DNA of 64,000 nucleotides from Pyropia yezoensis (Eukaryota; Rhodophyta; Bangiophyceae; Bangiales; Bangiaceae): the NCBI GenBank assembly GCA_009829735.1, contig CM020618.1, positions 4,648,882 through 4,712,881 of the forward strand. The letters are read 5' to 3'. Below, in pieces: positions 36,781 through 45,127 of this stretch. Every line of letters starts with the position of its first letter. Positions within the stretch are counted from its first letter, which is position 1. The notes beneath the pieces are model-generated. The model was not told where the DNA came from. It saw only the letters and a program-made list of their open reading frames with translations, and did no database searches. Both the position numbers and the translations under genes were made by a program.

Positions 36781-38023
36781 ATGGTCCCCGCCGCCGCGGC
36801 CGCCGTCGCCGTACCCCCACCGCGATCCATCCGCCGGCCACGGCCGGTGGCCGTCGCGGCGGGCGGGGCGGCCGCCGGGGATGCCAACCCCGCCGCCGCC
36901 ACCGCCGCTGCCACCGCCACGCCCCGATCCCTCCGCCGGCCGCGGCCGGTGGGCGGGGTGGCCGCCCCTGCCGCTGCCGGCGGCCGGCAGGCGGCTGCTC
37001 CTGCCAATGGCGGCGCCCCCGCCCGACCCGCCGCCGCCACCGCCACCACCACGACGGCGGCCAAGACCACCACCATCACCACCCCCCCCGTGCGGATGCT
37101 CACCCCCATCGCCGTTGCGGCGGCGGCGGCGGCGGCGCCACCGCGCAACGCGGGACCGCAACCGGCGGCGGGCCGGCCACGACCACGGCGGCCGCGGGCG
37201 CCCCCCGCCGGGCGGCGTGGCACCACCGCCGCCGCCGCCGCTGCCGACAATGCCGTTGCGGCGGCGGTGGCGGCGGTGGTGACGCGGGCGGCGGCCGGGG
37301 CGGCGCCCCCCGCGGCGGGGCGGACAAAGGCGGTGGTGGCCCCTCCGCCGCGGGTGGGCAGCCCCGTCACGCCCACGGCGGCCGACGGGGGGGTGGTCTC
37401 CCCGCCACCGCCGCCGCTGCCGGCGCTGCCGGCGGTGCGGCCCGTGCCGGCGGCGCGGACGGTGCGGCGGCCGGCAGTGTCCCGGGCGGTGGCTCGCCGG
37501 GGGGGGCGCGCACCGCCCGCCACCGCCACCGCCACCGCCACCGCCACCGCCACCGCCACCGCCGCCGCGGCTGTCGCTGCTGCTACAACAACTCCCACCG
37601 CTGCCGCAGCCACAACCACCTCCGTCGCTGCTGCTGCTGCCGCCGCTGCTGCCACCCGCCGCGGCGCCTCCCGCACGGCAGCAGGGTCGGTGGCGACCAC
37701 CACGGGACCGTTGGCACAGCCGCCGCGGCTACGACGGGGGACGACCACCGCCCCACCGCCGCCGCCACTGCCGCCGCCGCCCCCTTTGCCGACGGGGGGT
37801 GCGGCGGTGGCCGCGCCAACGGCGCCAAAACCGTCTGGGGGATCGTCCCCCCCCCCGGCGGAGGCGGCCGTCGCCGCCCCTCCCCCCCCGGGGGGGTGCG
37901 CCTCCCCGCTGATGGGGGTGCTGTGGGGGGGTGGCGGCGCCGCCGGCGGCGGCAACGGCGCGCCGCCGCCGTGGCCCCCCCCGCTGGACCTCCACTGCGC
38001 CTTCCCCGACGATGACGACACGG

Positions 38024-38058
<35 letters not shown>

Positions 38059-39098
38059 TGCCGCTCCCCCACCCCGTCGGCGGGCTCGTCGGCGGTGAGC
38101 CTTGTCACCTCCCCGCTGTCCGCGCCGGGCTCCCCACTGCCCACCGCCCGTGGGGGGGGGAGGACCGCCGCCGGGGGGGGGGGCGCCGCCGACGGGGCCG
38201 CCACGGGCGCCGCGTCCCCGCTGCCGCCGCCGGCGCCGCCGGCGCCGCCGGCGCCGCGGCCGCCCCGCCGGCGGCGGGTGGTGCGGGTGCAGGACTTTGC
38301 GGGCCCGTCGCCGCCCGTGGCACCCCCGCGGGCGGCGGCGTCGGTGGCGGTGGCAGCGCCGCCACCGCCGCCGCCGCCACCGCCGCCGCCGCCGCCCCTC
38401 CCGCCGTCGGCGGCGGCGGCGGCCGACGCTGCCGCACCGGCGGCCGCCTCCCCCCCCCCCCCACCGGCGGCGGCGGTACCCGCTACGCTGGCGGCGCCAT
38501 CGACCGCCCCCCCCCTCCCCCTGCCGCCACTGGCGGTGCCCCCCCCCCCCCCCCCCCTTTGGCGCTCCCCCCGCCCGCCCTCCTCCCCCACCGCCGCCAC
38601 CCCCCCCACCGGCGCACCCACCGGCGGGGCGGCGGCCCGCCACGGCCGCCCCCCCCCCCCCCACCGTCCGCCGTAGGCGGGTCTGCCGCCACCGACGCCG
38701 CCGCCACCTCTGTCACGGCCGCCGCGGCGGCGGCGGCGGCGGCGACCCACCGGACGCTGTCGGCGGTGGCGACGCTGGCGGTGGACGCCGACTGCTGGCA
38801 CGCCGTCACCCTCTCCGCCGCCGCGGCGGCGGTGGGGGCGGCCGCGGGTGCCGAGGCGGCCGCTGACGCTGCCGCCGCCGCCGCGGCGGTGGGCATTGCG
38901 GCGGCGGTGGCGGCCGCCCGGCGGGGGCGGCGGCAGGTGGGGGCGCTGGAGGGGCGGCTGGCCGCGCTGGAGGCGGCTGCCGCCGCCGCCACCGCCGCAC
39001 CCGCCGCCGTGGGGGGGGGGGGGGTCCATAGGGAGTGGGAGGCGGGGGGGGGGGGGGGCACGGCGGGGACGGCGCGGCTGGGGCGGGGCGTGTGGTGA
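36781..39098 (+). CDS. Proline/alanine-rich protein with C-terminal coiled coil, function unknown
   Basis: The ATG at 36781 has an ideal context (ACCATGG). The first frame runs to a TAG at 38674-38676. Then a second frame carries strongly coding sequence to the TGA at 39098. The switch coincides with a 14-base C run (38649-38662), so one protein of about 770 residues is likely. Features: repeated RRPRPV near the start; long Thr/Ala runs from (GCCACC)n near 37520-37565; DLHCAFPDDDDTDGG; RRRRVVRVQDFAGPSPPV; many poly-Pro stretches; then THRTLSAVATLAVDADCWHA and a tail with VGALEGRLAALEAAAAA, likely helical coiled coil. Such Pro-rich regions suit binding of SH3/WW/EVH1-type or profilin partners, but that is inference. 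No family recognised. Confidence 0.55.
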
Positions 39099-39362
39099 AT
39101 GCGGGGCGGACAGTCACTCTCTGGATGGGGGGGGGGGGGGTGGGGCATGTTGCCCGCGGCGGCCATGCCCTCCCCCCCACCGCCGCCTCTTCCCGCAGGG
39201 GTCTTTGCCTACAGCACGTTTTTTTTTGTTTCTTCTTGTCGTTCCTCTTCCCACCCCGTCCCGCCCTTCAGAAACGCGATGCAACGAGGGACCCCAGTAC
39301 TTGGGTAGCCACGCACTCGTGCCCCCCCCCCCCCCCACCTCCCCCGCCCACCGGCCGGCGCT

Positions 39363-40545
39363 TCACACCAAAATGACACAGGCTGTGACGCCGAGGGCGG
39401 CGGCTGCCAGCAGAGCCCCCCCCCCCACCCGCCCCACCCCCCCCCCACCTCCTCCCGCTCCCGCGCGGCGGCGGAGGCGTAGTAGGCGCCCGCGGCGGTG
39501 GCGGCGAGGCCCACCCCCGCGGCGGTGAGGGCAATGCCCACGGCGGTGCCCCGGCGGACGGCGCTGAGGTGGAGGCTGACGCCCACCCCCGACAGGATGA
39601 CGGCGGTGCGGAGGAGGGCGAGGAACGTGCTGAGATGGGGGGGGGTGGAGGGGGGGGGCCGCGGGGGGGGGAAGGTGCGGGGGGGGGGGCCCGGGGCGGG
39701 CGCGCCGGGCGGAAGGGACGAACAAGACAAAAAAAAAAAAAAAAAAAAAAACCGTCGGTCCAGTGGGCGGGTCCCGCGCCGCGGCCACGACGCGCCGAGA
39801 AAGAGAGGGGAGGGACGGGTGGTCGAGGCAGCGGAGGGAGGCGGCGGATGGTCAAAGCAGAGGGCGATGGTCGAAGCAGAGGGCAGGGGGGGTAGGTAGC
39901 ACAAGGTCGCCAACACCCGGCGAGCCGCCGGTGGAGAGGGGGGAGGAGGGGGGGGACAGGCCGCAAGCACCGGGACACAACCGCGCGTCAGCCGCCGCAC
40001 CCGAGGCCAGGAGGGAGGGGGGGGGAAGGGGGCCCCGCCGGCGTGCGCCCCACACCCCAGCCACCCCACCCCACGACGGGAGCGGCGGCAGGCACCGCCC
40101 TCCCGCGGCAGTACGCTCCCCCCCCCCCCCACCCCCACCCCCGGCGACGCCACCACCACCCCTCCCACACGCGCGCCACCCGCAGCAGCACCAGCGGCAG
40201 CCAAAACAACCGCCAGCGGCGCAACCCCCTCCCCTCCCCCCCCCCCCCCCCCCCCCTTGCCCAGCCCGACCCACCCACCCACCCACCCACCCCCCCACCC
40301 CCCCACCCCACCCACCCACCCCCCCACCCACCCCCCACCCACCCCCCCACCCACCCACCCATCAACACCCCCCCCCCCCACCCTCCCCACGTCACCCCCC
40401 TCCTCCCCCACCCCCCCCACCCCACTCCCCCCCACGACACGCACCGCTCGTTGGCCAGATGGTCCCGCGCCATGGTGCCCACCGCCGCGTCCACGCGCAC
40501 CACCGCCAGCCGCCGCCACGCAATCCCAAACGGCCCCCGCTCCAT
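39363..40545 (-). CDS. DUF202-domain small membrane protein (VTC/YidH-like), two exons
   Basis: Exon 1 40545-40445 starts at ATG (MERGPFGIAWRRL) and ends ...ARDHLANE plus two bases. Donor GTGCGT, acceptor CATCTCAG; exon 2 39629-39363. The junction rebuilds LANERTFLALLRTAVILSG, the hallmark opening of DUF202, the three-helix domain found alone in YidH-like proteins and at the C-terminus of VTC polyphosphate-polymerase subunits. TM1 is near FLALLRTAVILSGVGVSL, TM2 near AVGIALTAAGVGLAATAAG, TM3 near ALLAAAALGVTACVIL before TGA. About 122 residues, the usual length for a stand-alone DUF202 protein. The frame before TM3 shifts at C runs (39416-39426 and 39437-39446). The 815-base intron holds a 21-A run and G-rich repeats. 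Exact role unknown. Confidence 0.75.
39730..39750. repeat. 21-base poly-A run inside the DUF202 intron
   Basis: On the transcribed minus strand this is a T run within the intron, about 100 bases before the 3' splice site. Being intronic, it is not evidence of a retroposed poly-A tail. Confidence 0.7.
40264..40380. repeat. (CCCA/CCCCCCA)n array, G-quadruplex-prone on the minus strand
   Basis: More than 25 runs of three or more C separated by single A (and one T). On the minus strand this is a run of G-tracts with single-base spacers, ideal for G-quadruplex formation. It lies within the DUF202 intron, so the transcript would carry the G-rich strand. Confidence 0.8.
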
Positions 40546-41539
40546 GATGGCAGCGCGCGCGGGGGGGGGGGGGGTGGGGTGGGGTGGGGGGGTGCGGGTG
40601 GGGGGGTGGGGGGGTGCGGGTGGGGGTGGAGGGGTGTGCGCGTTGAGGGGGGTGCGGGAGCAGCGCGGCGGAGCCGCTGCCCCCGCCGGCGGCTGCGGCG
40701 CGGAGAGTAAGTAGGAGAGAGCGGCGGAGCGTCCAGCAATGAGGGGATGGAGAAAGAGGGGAGGGGTGGGCGCGCGGGGCAGGGAGGCGGGGGAGGGGGG
40801 GGGGAAGGTGAGCGGGTGGGGGGTGAGAGGGTGGGTCGGGGGGAAGCGGGGGGGGGGGGGGGGGACGATGGCGGTGGACGCGGCCAACGGGGGCACGACG
40901 AAGGCACAATCGCCACGGTTTTTTTTTTGCGACTGGGGTGGGGGCGGGGGGGGGGCGCGGCCAATCGCCGCGCCGGTCCAGGCGGCACACGCCCTCGGCG
41001 GCGCGCGGGCGCCGGCGCGAGGCACCGGGGCGGCGGCGCCGCCGCGGTCGCCGCCCGTCCCAGCCGCCCCCCGCCCTACCCCCCCCCCCCCTTGCCGCTG
41101 TGGCGCCGGGGACCACCACCGGCCGCGGGCACCCAAAAGGGGCTCCATCCCTTGGCGACGCCGTCTGACGGCGTCGCCTGACGGCGTCGCCCTCCCGCCC
41201 CGCGGCGGCAGAGGCCGGCCAGCCTGGCCCCCTGGGGGAAGCCACCGTGGCGGCCACCCGGCGCGCGCACCGCCGCCGCCACCCCCGACGCGTAGGTACT
41301 GTACATCCATACCTACGACCTGTGCGGCCCGGTCACGGCGGTGGGGGGGGGGGTCCCCGCCGCCACCACCGCCGAGGCGGGGCGGCGCTGCGCCAACGCG
41401 GCCACCCCGCCCAGGCCACCCTGCTGGCCGCCGCTGTGCCGGGGGCGGGCCCCGTTGCGGTGCTCCCGCCGTCGACGCGGCCGGCGGGTGCCCTCCCCCC
41501 CCGGCACGCACCCACCCAATCCAGGGGGAAACGGTCGCG

Positions 41540-41570
<31 letters not shown>

Positions 41571-41813
41571 CGGCGCTAGCCCCACACGTGACGGTCCTCG
41601 TCGGGCGGCCCGCCCCCGCGGTTGGCAGTGGCGGGCATCGTGTGGCCCCAGGGGCGGGGCGGGGCGCTGTGCGTGGAGCGGGCGGCGGTGCCCAGCCGTC
41701 TCCGCCGCCGCCGGTTCCTCCCCGCTCGGCACGCCGGGCGGCCAGTGCCCCCCCCCCCCCGGGTCGGACATCCCCGGCGGGCGCCCCCGCCTGGGCGGTT
41801 GCCGCAGACGGCA

Positions 41814-41848
<35 letters not shown>

Positions 41849-42558
41849 GGGTGACGAGGCCGTCGCCGCCGGGGCGGGCGTCCCGGCCGACGCGGCGCCG
41901 TTGGGGGCCGCCGTGCTGGCGGCGTGTGGGCTCCCCGAGGGCGCGGGGGGAGGGACGGCGGGCGGCGGTGGCGGCGGCGGCGGCGGCAGGTGGGGGAGGG
42001 GGGGCAAAAGGGGGGGCGGGTGGGGGGAAATGGCTTGTAGGGGGGCGGGCGGGGCGGGGGGGGGTGGCACCCGTACCGACAGGTGGGTGGGTGGGTGCGT
42101 ACGTACAGTACACAAAGAGAGCAAAAAAAGAGGGTACGATCGTCCGCGGGGGCAGCCGCGGACCGCGTCGGTCCACCAGCGGCCGGCGGGATGGGAATGG
42201 CAAGGCAGGGGGGGTGGGGGTGGCGGGGGGACTCGCCGGGGGTGGCAGCGGGCAGGGGCGGGGCGGCACCCCCAGCTGGGGGGGGGCCGCGTTGCCACTG
42301 GAGGGACAGCGGCGCCACGGGGTGGGCGGCCCGTTGCTCCCCCCGCCCCTTGCCCTCCACCGTGCGGCACTCCCCCTGCCCCCCCCTCCACCGGGTGGCT
42401 ACGTACCTGCCTCGCTCCCCCCAGGGAGAGGGGGGGAGGGGCCTACCCCAGCTGCGCCTCTCCCCCGGCTCCAATCCTTGGCCCCCTCCTCCCCCTCCCC
42501 CCCCGCCCCACACCAAAAAAAGCAACAAAAACTACGGTAGCCACCCAACAGAGAAACG
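40546..42558. other. Region with a possible spliced minus-strand gene, unresolved
   Basis: A minus-strand exon ending ...AVTGPHRS at donor GTAGGT (41311) joins in phase to an exon after GTACAG that reads TYASGVAAAVRAPGGRHGGF and GVAKGWSPFWVPAAGG, ending at a G run and TAG near 41076. The upstream part (about 42000-41320) is open in all three frames and I cannot choose one. A start codon and domain are lacking. The second exon contains the palindrome at 41154-41191. Confidence 0.35.
41154..41191. repeat. Short GC-rich palindromic repeat
   Basis: The block ggcgacgccgtc is followed by its inverse tgacggcgtcgcc, and the second half is then repeated once more (tgacggcgtcgcc). It lies in a candidate minus-strand exon. 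Confidence 0.7.
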
Positions 42559-44712
42559 TCATGTCCCCCACAGCGCCGACCGTGGTGGCGGCACGGCCGC
42601 CCCCACGCCAGGCGAGGCGGCCGCCGCCAAAGGCCGCGGCAGTGCCGACGGTGATGGCGGTGGTGGTGGCGGCGGTGACGGTGGCGGTGGTGGCGGTGGT
42701 GGCGGCGTAGGCGCAGACGCGGCGGCGGCGGCAGCAACGGACGACGGCGGCGCTCCCGACGGCGGCGGGGACGGCGGCGACAGGGGTGGCGGCGGCGGCG
42801 GCAGCAGCGGGCCCGGCGCGCCACCCCCGCCCCCCCCCCCCCCCCGGGGGCAGGGCAGCCCGGAGGAGCCCCCCCCCCCCGTGTCACCGCCGCCCACCCC
42901 CGCGGCGGCGGCGGCGTAGGCCTCCGCGTCGACCGCCCACGCGTCGGCGAGCGCCCGGTTCCGCGCGCCGTCCCGCCAGCGGAGCCGCCCCGCCGCGGCG
43001 CGGCGTTCGTGCTCCTCCCAGCGGGCGGCACGGGCCTCGGCGGCGGCGACCGCCGCGCCGCCGGCGGTGGACTTGCGGAGGAGGTCCTCGGTGATGGCCA
43101 GCGTCACCGCCGCCCGGGTGGAGGGGTGGGCGGTGAAGAGGGCGAGCAGCGCCGAGCGGCTCCACCGGATGGCCGTGAGGCGGTCCGACTCGACTTGGAC
43201 CGTCTTTGGGGGGGGGGGGGGAAGGCGAGAGAGAGGGAGAGGGGAGCAAGAGGGTTGGGGGTAGGGGGGGCACAAATCAGTCGAGCCACGCACACAACCC
43301 ACACGGGTAGAGGGGAGCGAGTCAGTGTGGGAACCTCTGGGGGAGGCGACGACACCACCCCACACACGGACGACCCCCACCCCTCCCGCGCGTGGTCGGC
43401 GACGGCGGCAGCGACGGCGGCGGCCACAACGGCGGCCCGTCGGGGCCGGCCGTGACAGCAGCGGCCCGTTGGGGCGTCCACCCACGCCGCCTGGGCCGCC
43501 GCGCCGCCTGCGCCACCCCACCCCACCACCCCGCGTCCACGCCCGTCGCGACCGGCCCGCCCCGGCGGCGCCCCCCCAGCGCGGCCCCCCCCCCCCCCCC
43601 CCCCTCGTCTGGCGTTGCCGCCCACGTACCGCCGCCGCCGGCGACGGGCGCCCACACGCGGCGTTGAGGCTCTTGAGGGTCTGCCCCCGCAAGAACCCCC
43701 GCTCCCCCACCCAGCTGCCCGCCGTCAGCGCCCGCGCGACGACCACCCCCCCCACCGCCACCCGCACGGCGCCGTCGGTGACCAGCCACAGGCTGCCGTT
43801 GGGCTCCCCCTCCGACGTCAGCCGGTCGCCCCGTCGCAGCTGCACCACCGCCCCCGCGTCGACGAGCCGCACAAACGCGCGCTCGCACATCCCCCCCCCC
43901 CGGAACCACCGGTCGTACGCATCGCGGGCGGCGGCGGGCATGGCAAGCCCCGCCGCCCGCTCCCGCAGCAGCACCCCAATGTGCGCGGCGTTGATGGCCA
44001 CGAAGAGGGCGCCCCACCGGAGGGCCAGCCACACGGGGCGCTCCAGCGCAAATGCGTTGAACGCCAGCATCAGCACGCTCGCCGTCACGTTGAGGGCGCG
44101 GAGCGTCAGCATGTCGCCCGACAGGAAGGAGAGGGCGACGAGCACAAAGCTCGCATTGCCCAGCACCGACGCCGCCCGGGGGGGGAGGACGGGCGCCCGC
44201 CGGCCGGCGCCGAGCGTGCGCGCCCGCCACGCCGCCGCCGCGGCGCGCCACGTGGAGGAGGAGGGGGGGGGCAGGGGCGCCGCCGCCGCCGTTCCCGCCG
44301 CCGCCGCCGCCGCCGTGGCGCCACTGCCGCCGCCGACGGCGACGGCGGTGCCCCCGCCGCCACCCGCGGCGGGGGCGGCAATGCCGGCGGGTGCCAGCGG
44401 CGCCGCCCACACCCGCCGCCGCCCCCCGCGGGGGACCGCGGCGGCACCACCGCCCACCCCCTCCGTCACCGTGGTGGTGGTGGTGGTGGAGCCACGCCAG
44501 CCGCCAACCCCCCCACGCCGCCCGCCACTGCCGCCGCCACCGCCACCGCCACCGCCGCCGCCACTGCCACCGCCACCGCCGCCGCCGCCGCTGCCGCCGA
44601 CAGGACCGGCGGCGGCGCCCCCACGGTCACTGCCGCCGCCGCTGCCGCGGCCGCCGACGCTGCCACCACCGCCGCCGCTGCCGCCGCCGCCCCTCCCCCG
44701 CTGGAGCCACAC
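42559..44712 (-). CDS. Popeye-like membrane protein with cyclic-nucleotide-binding domain
   Basis: Supported exons: 44712-43630 and 43203-42559, phase 0, donor GTACGT, acceptor CAAAG. After a Gly/Ala-rich N-terminus come hydrophobic segments NASFVLVALSFLSGDMLTLR and VLMLAFNAFALE, then WLALRWGALFVAINAAHIGV. The cNMP-binding fold follows: FVRLVDAGAVVQLRRGDRLT, SEGEPNGSLWLVTDGAVRV, then WVGERGFLRG. Exon 2 completes the domain with TVQVESDRLTAIRWSRSALL and ends in a long Pro/Ala-rich tail before TGA. This layout matches Popeye-type proteins (membrane anchors that bind cAMP), also seen in algae. The 5' end is not fixed: there is no early in-frame ATG. A likely first exon starts at ATG 45127 (MLRSTAASAAAA, a targeting-peptide-like stretch) and ends at GTGAGC near 44955. 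Confidence 0.75.
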   Translation of the reverse strand: MWLQRGRGGGGSGGGGGSVGGRGSGGGSDRGGAAAGPVGGSGGGGGGGGSGGGGGGGGGGGSGGRRGGVGGWRGSTTTTTTVTEGVGGGAAAVPRGGRRRVWAAPLAPAGIAAPAAGGGGGTAVAVGGGSGATAAAAAAGTAAAAPLPPPSSSTWRAAAAAWRARTLGAGRRAPVLPPRAASVLGNASFVLVALSFLSGDMLTLRALNVTASVLMLAFNAFALERPVWLALRWGALFVAINAAHIGVLLRERAAGLAMPAAARDAYDRWFRGGGMCERAFVRLVDAGAVVQLRRGDRLTSEGEPNGSLWLVTDGAVRVAVGGVVVARALTAGSWVGERGFLRGQTLKSLNAACGRPSPAAAVRGRQRQTRGGGGGGPRWGGAAGAGRSRRAWTRGGGVGWRRRRGGPGGVGGRPNGPLLSRPAPTGRRCGRRRRCRRRRPRAGGVGVVRVWGGVVASPRGSHTDSLPSTRVGCVRGSTDLCPPYPQPSCSPLPLSRLPPPPPKTVQVESDRLTAIRWSRSALLALFTAHPSTRAAVTLAITEDLLRKSTAGGAAVAAAEARAARWEEHERRAAAGRLRWRDGARNRALADAWAVDAEAYAAAAAGVGGGDTGGGGSSGLPCPRGGGGGGGGAPGPLLPPPPPPLSPPSPPPSGAPPSSVAAAAAASAPTPPPPPPPPPSPPPPPPPSPSALPRPLAAAASPGVGAAVPPPRSALWGT

Positions 44713-45127
44713 CCCCCGGGGTACCCGCAGCCCCCCCCCCCCCCCCCCCCCGCCAGGCGGGCCAGCCCCGCGGCCGCCCCCCCACCACCTGCGGCGGCGG
44801 CGGCGGCGGTGGCGGGGGCGGCGGTGGCGGCGGTGGCGACACCAGCCGCGGTGGCGGCGGCGGCGGCGGCGGCCGCCCCCCCCCCCCCCCCCGCCGCGGC
44901 AGCGGCGCCAGCAGCGCGGCGGCAGCGGCGCCCCGCCCCCCCCGCCGGCCGCTCACCACCAGGCCCGCCGCGCCGCCGCCGCCGCGCCGCCGCGCCGCTG
45001 CGACCGCCTCCGCGGCCGCCAGCCCCACGGTCGCGGCCGTCCGCGGCAGCGGCGGTACGCGGCGGCCGCCGGTAGAGGCGGCCGCGGCCGCGGCGGCGGC
45101 CGCCGAGGCTGCCGTAGACCGCAGCAT

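Noticed and set aside
39730..39750. Poly-A tail of a processed pseudogene
   Set aside because: The run is inside the DUF202 intron and no intron-less gene copy precedes it.
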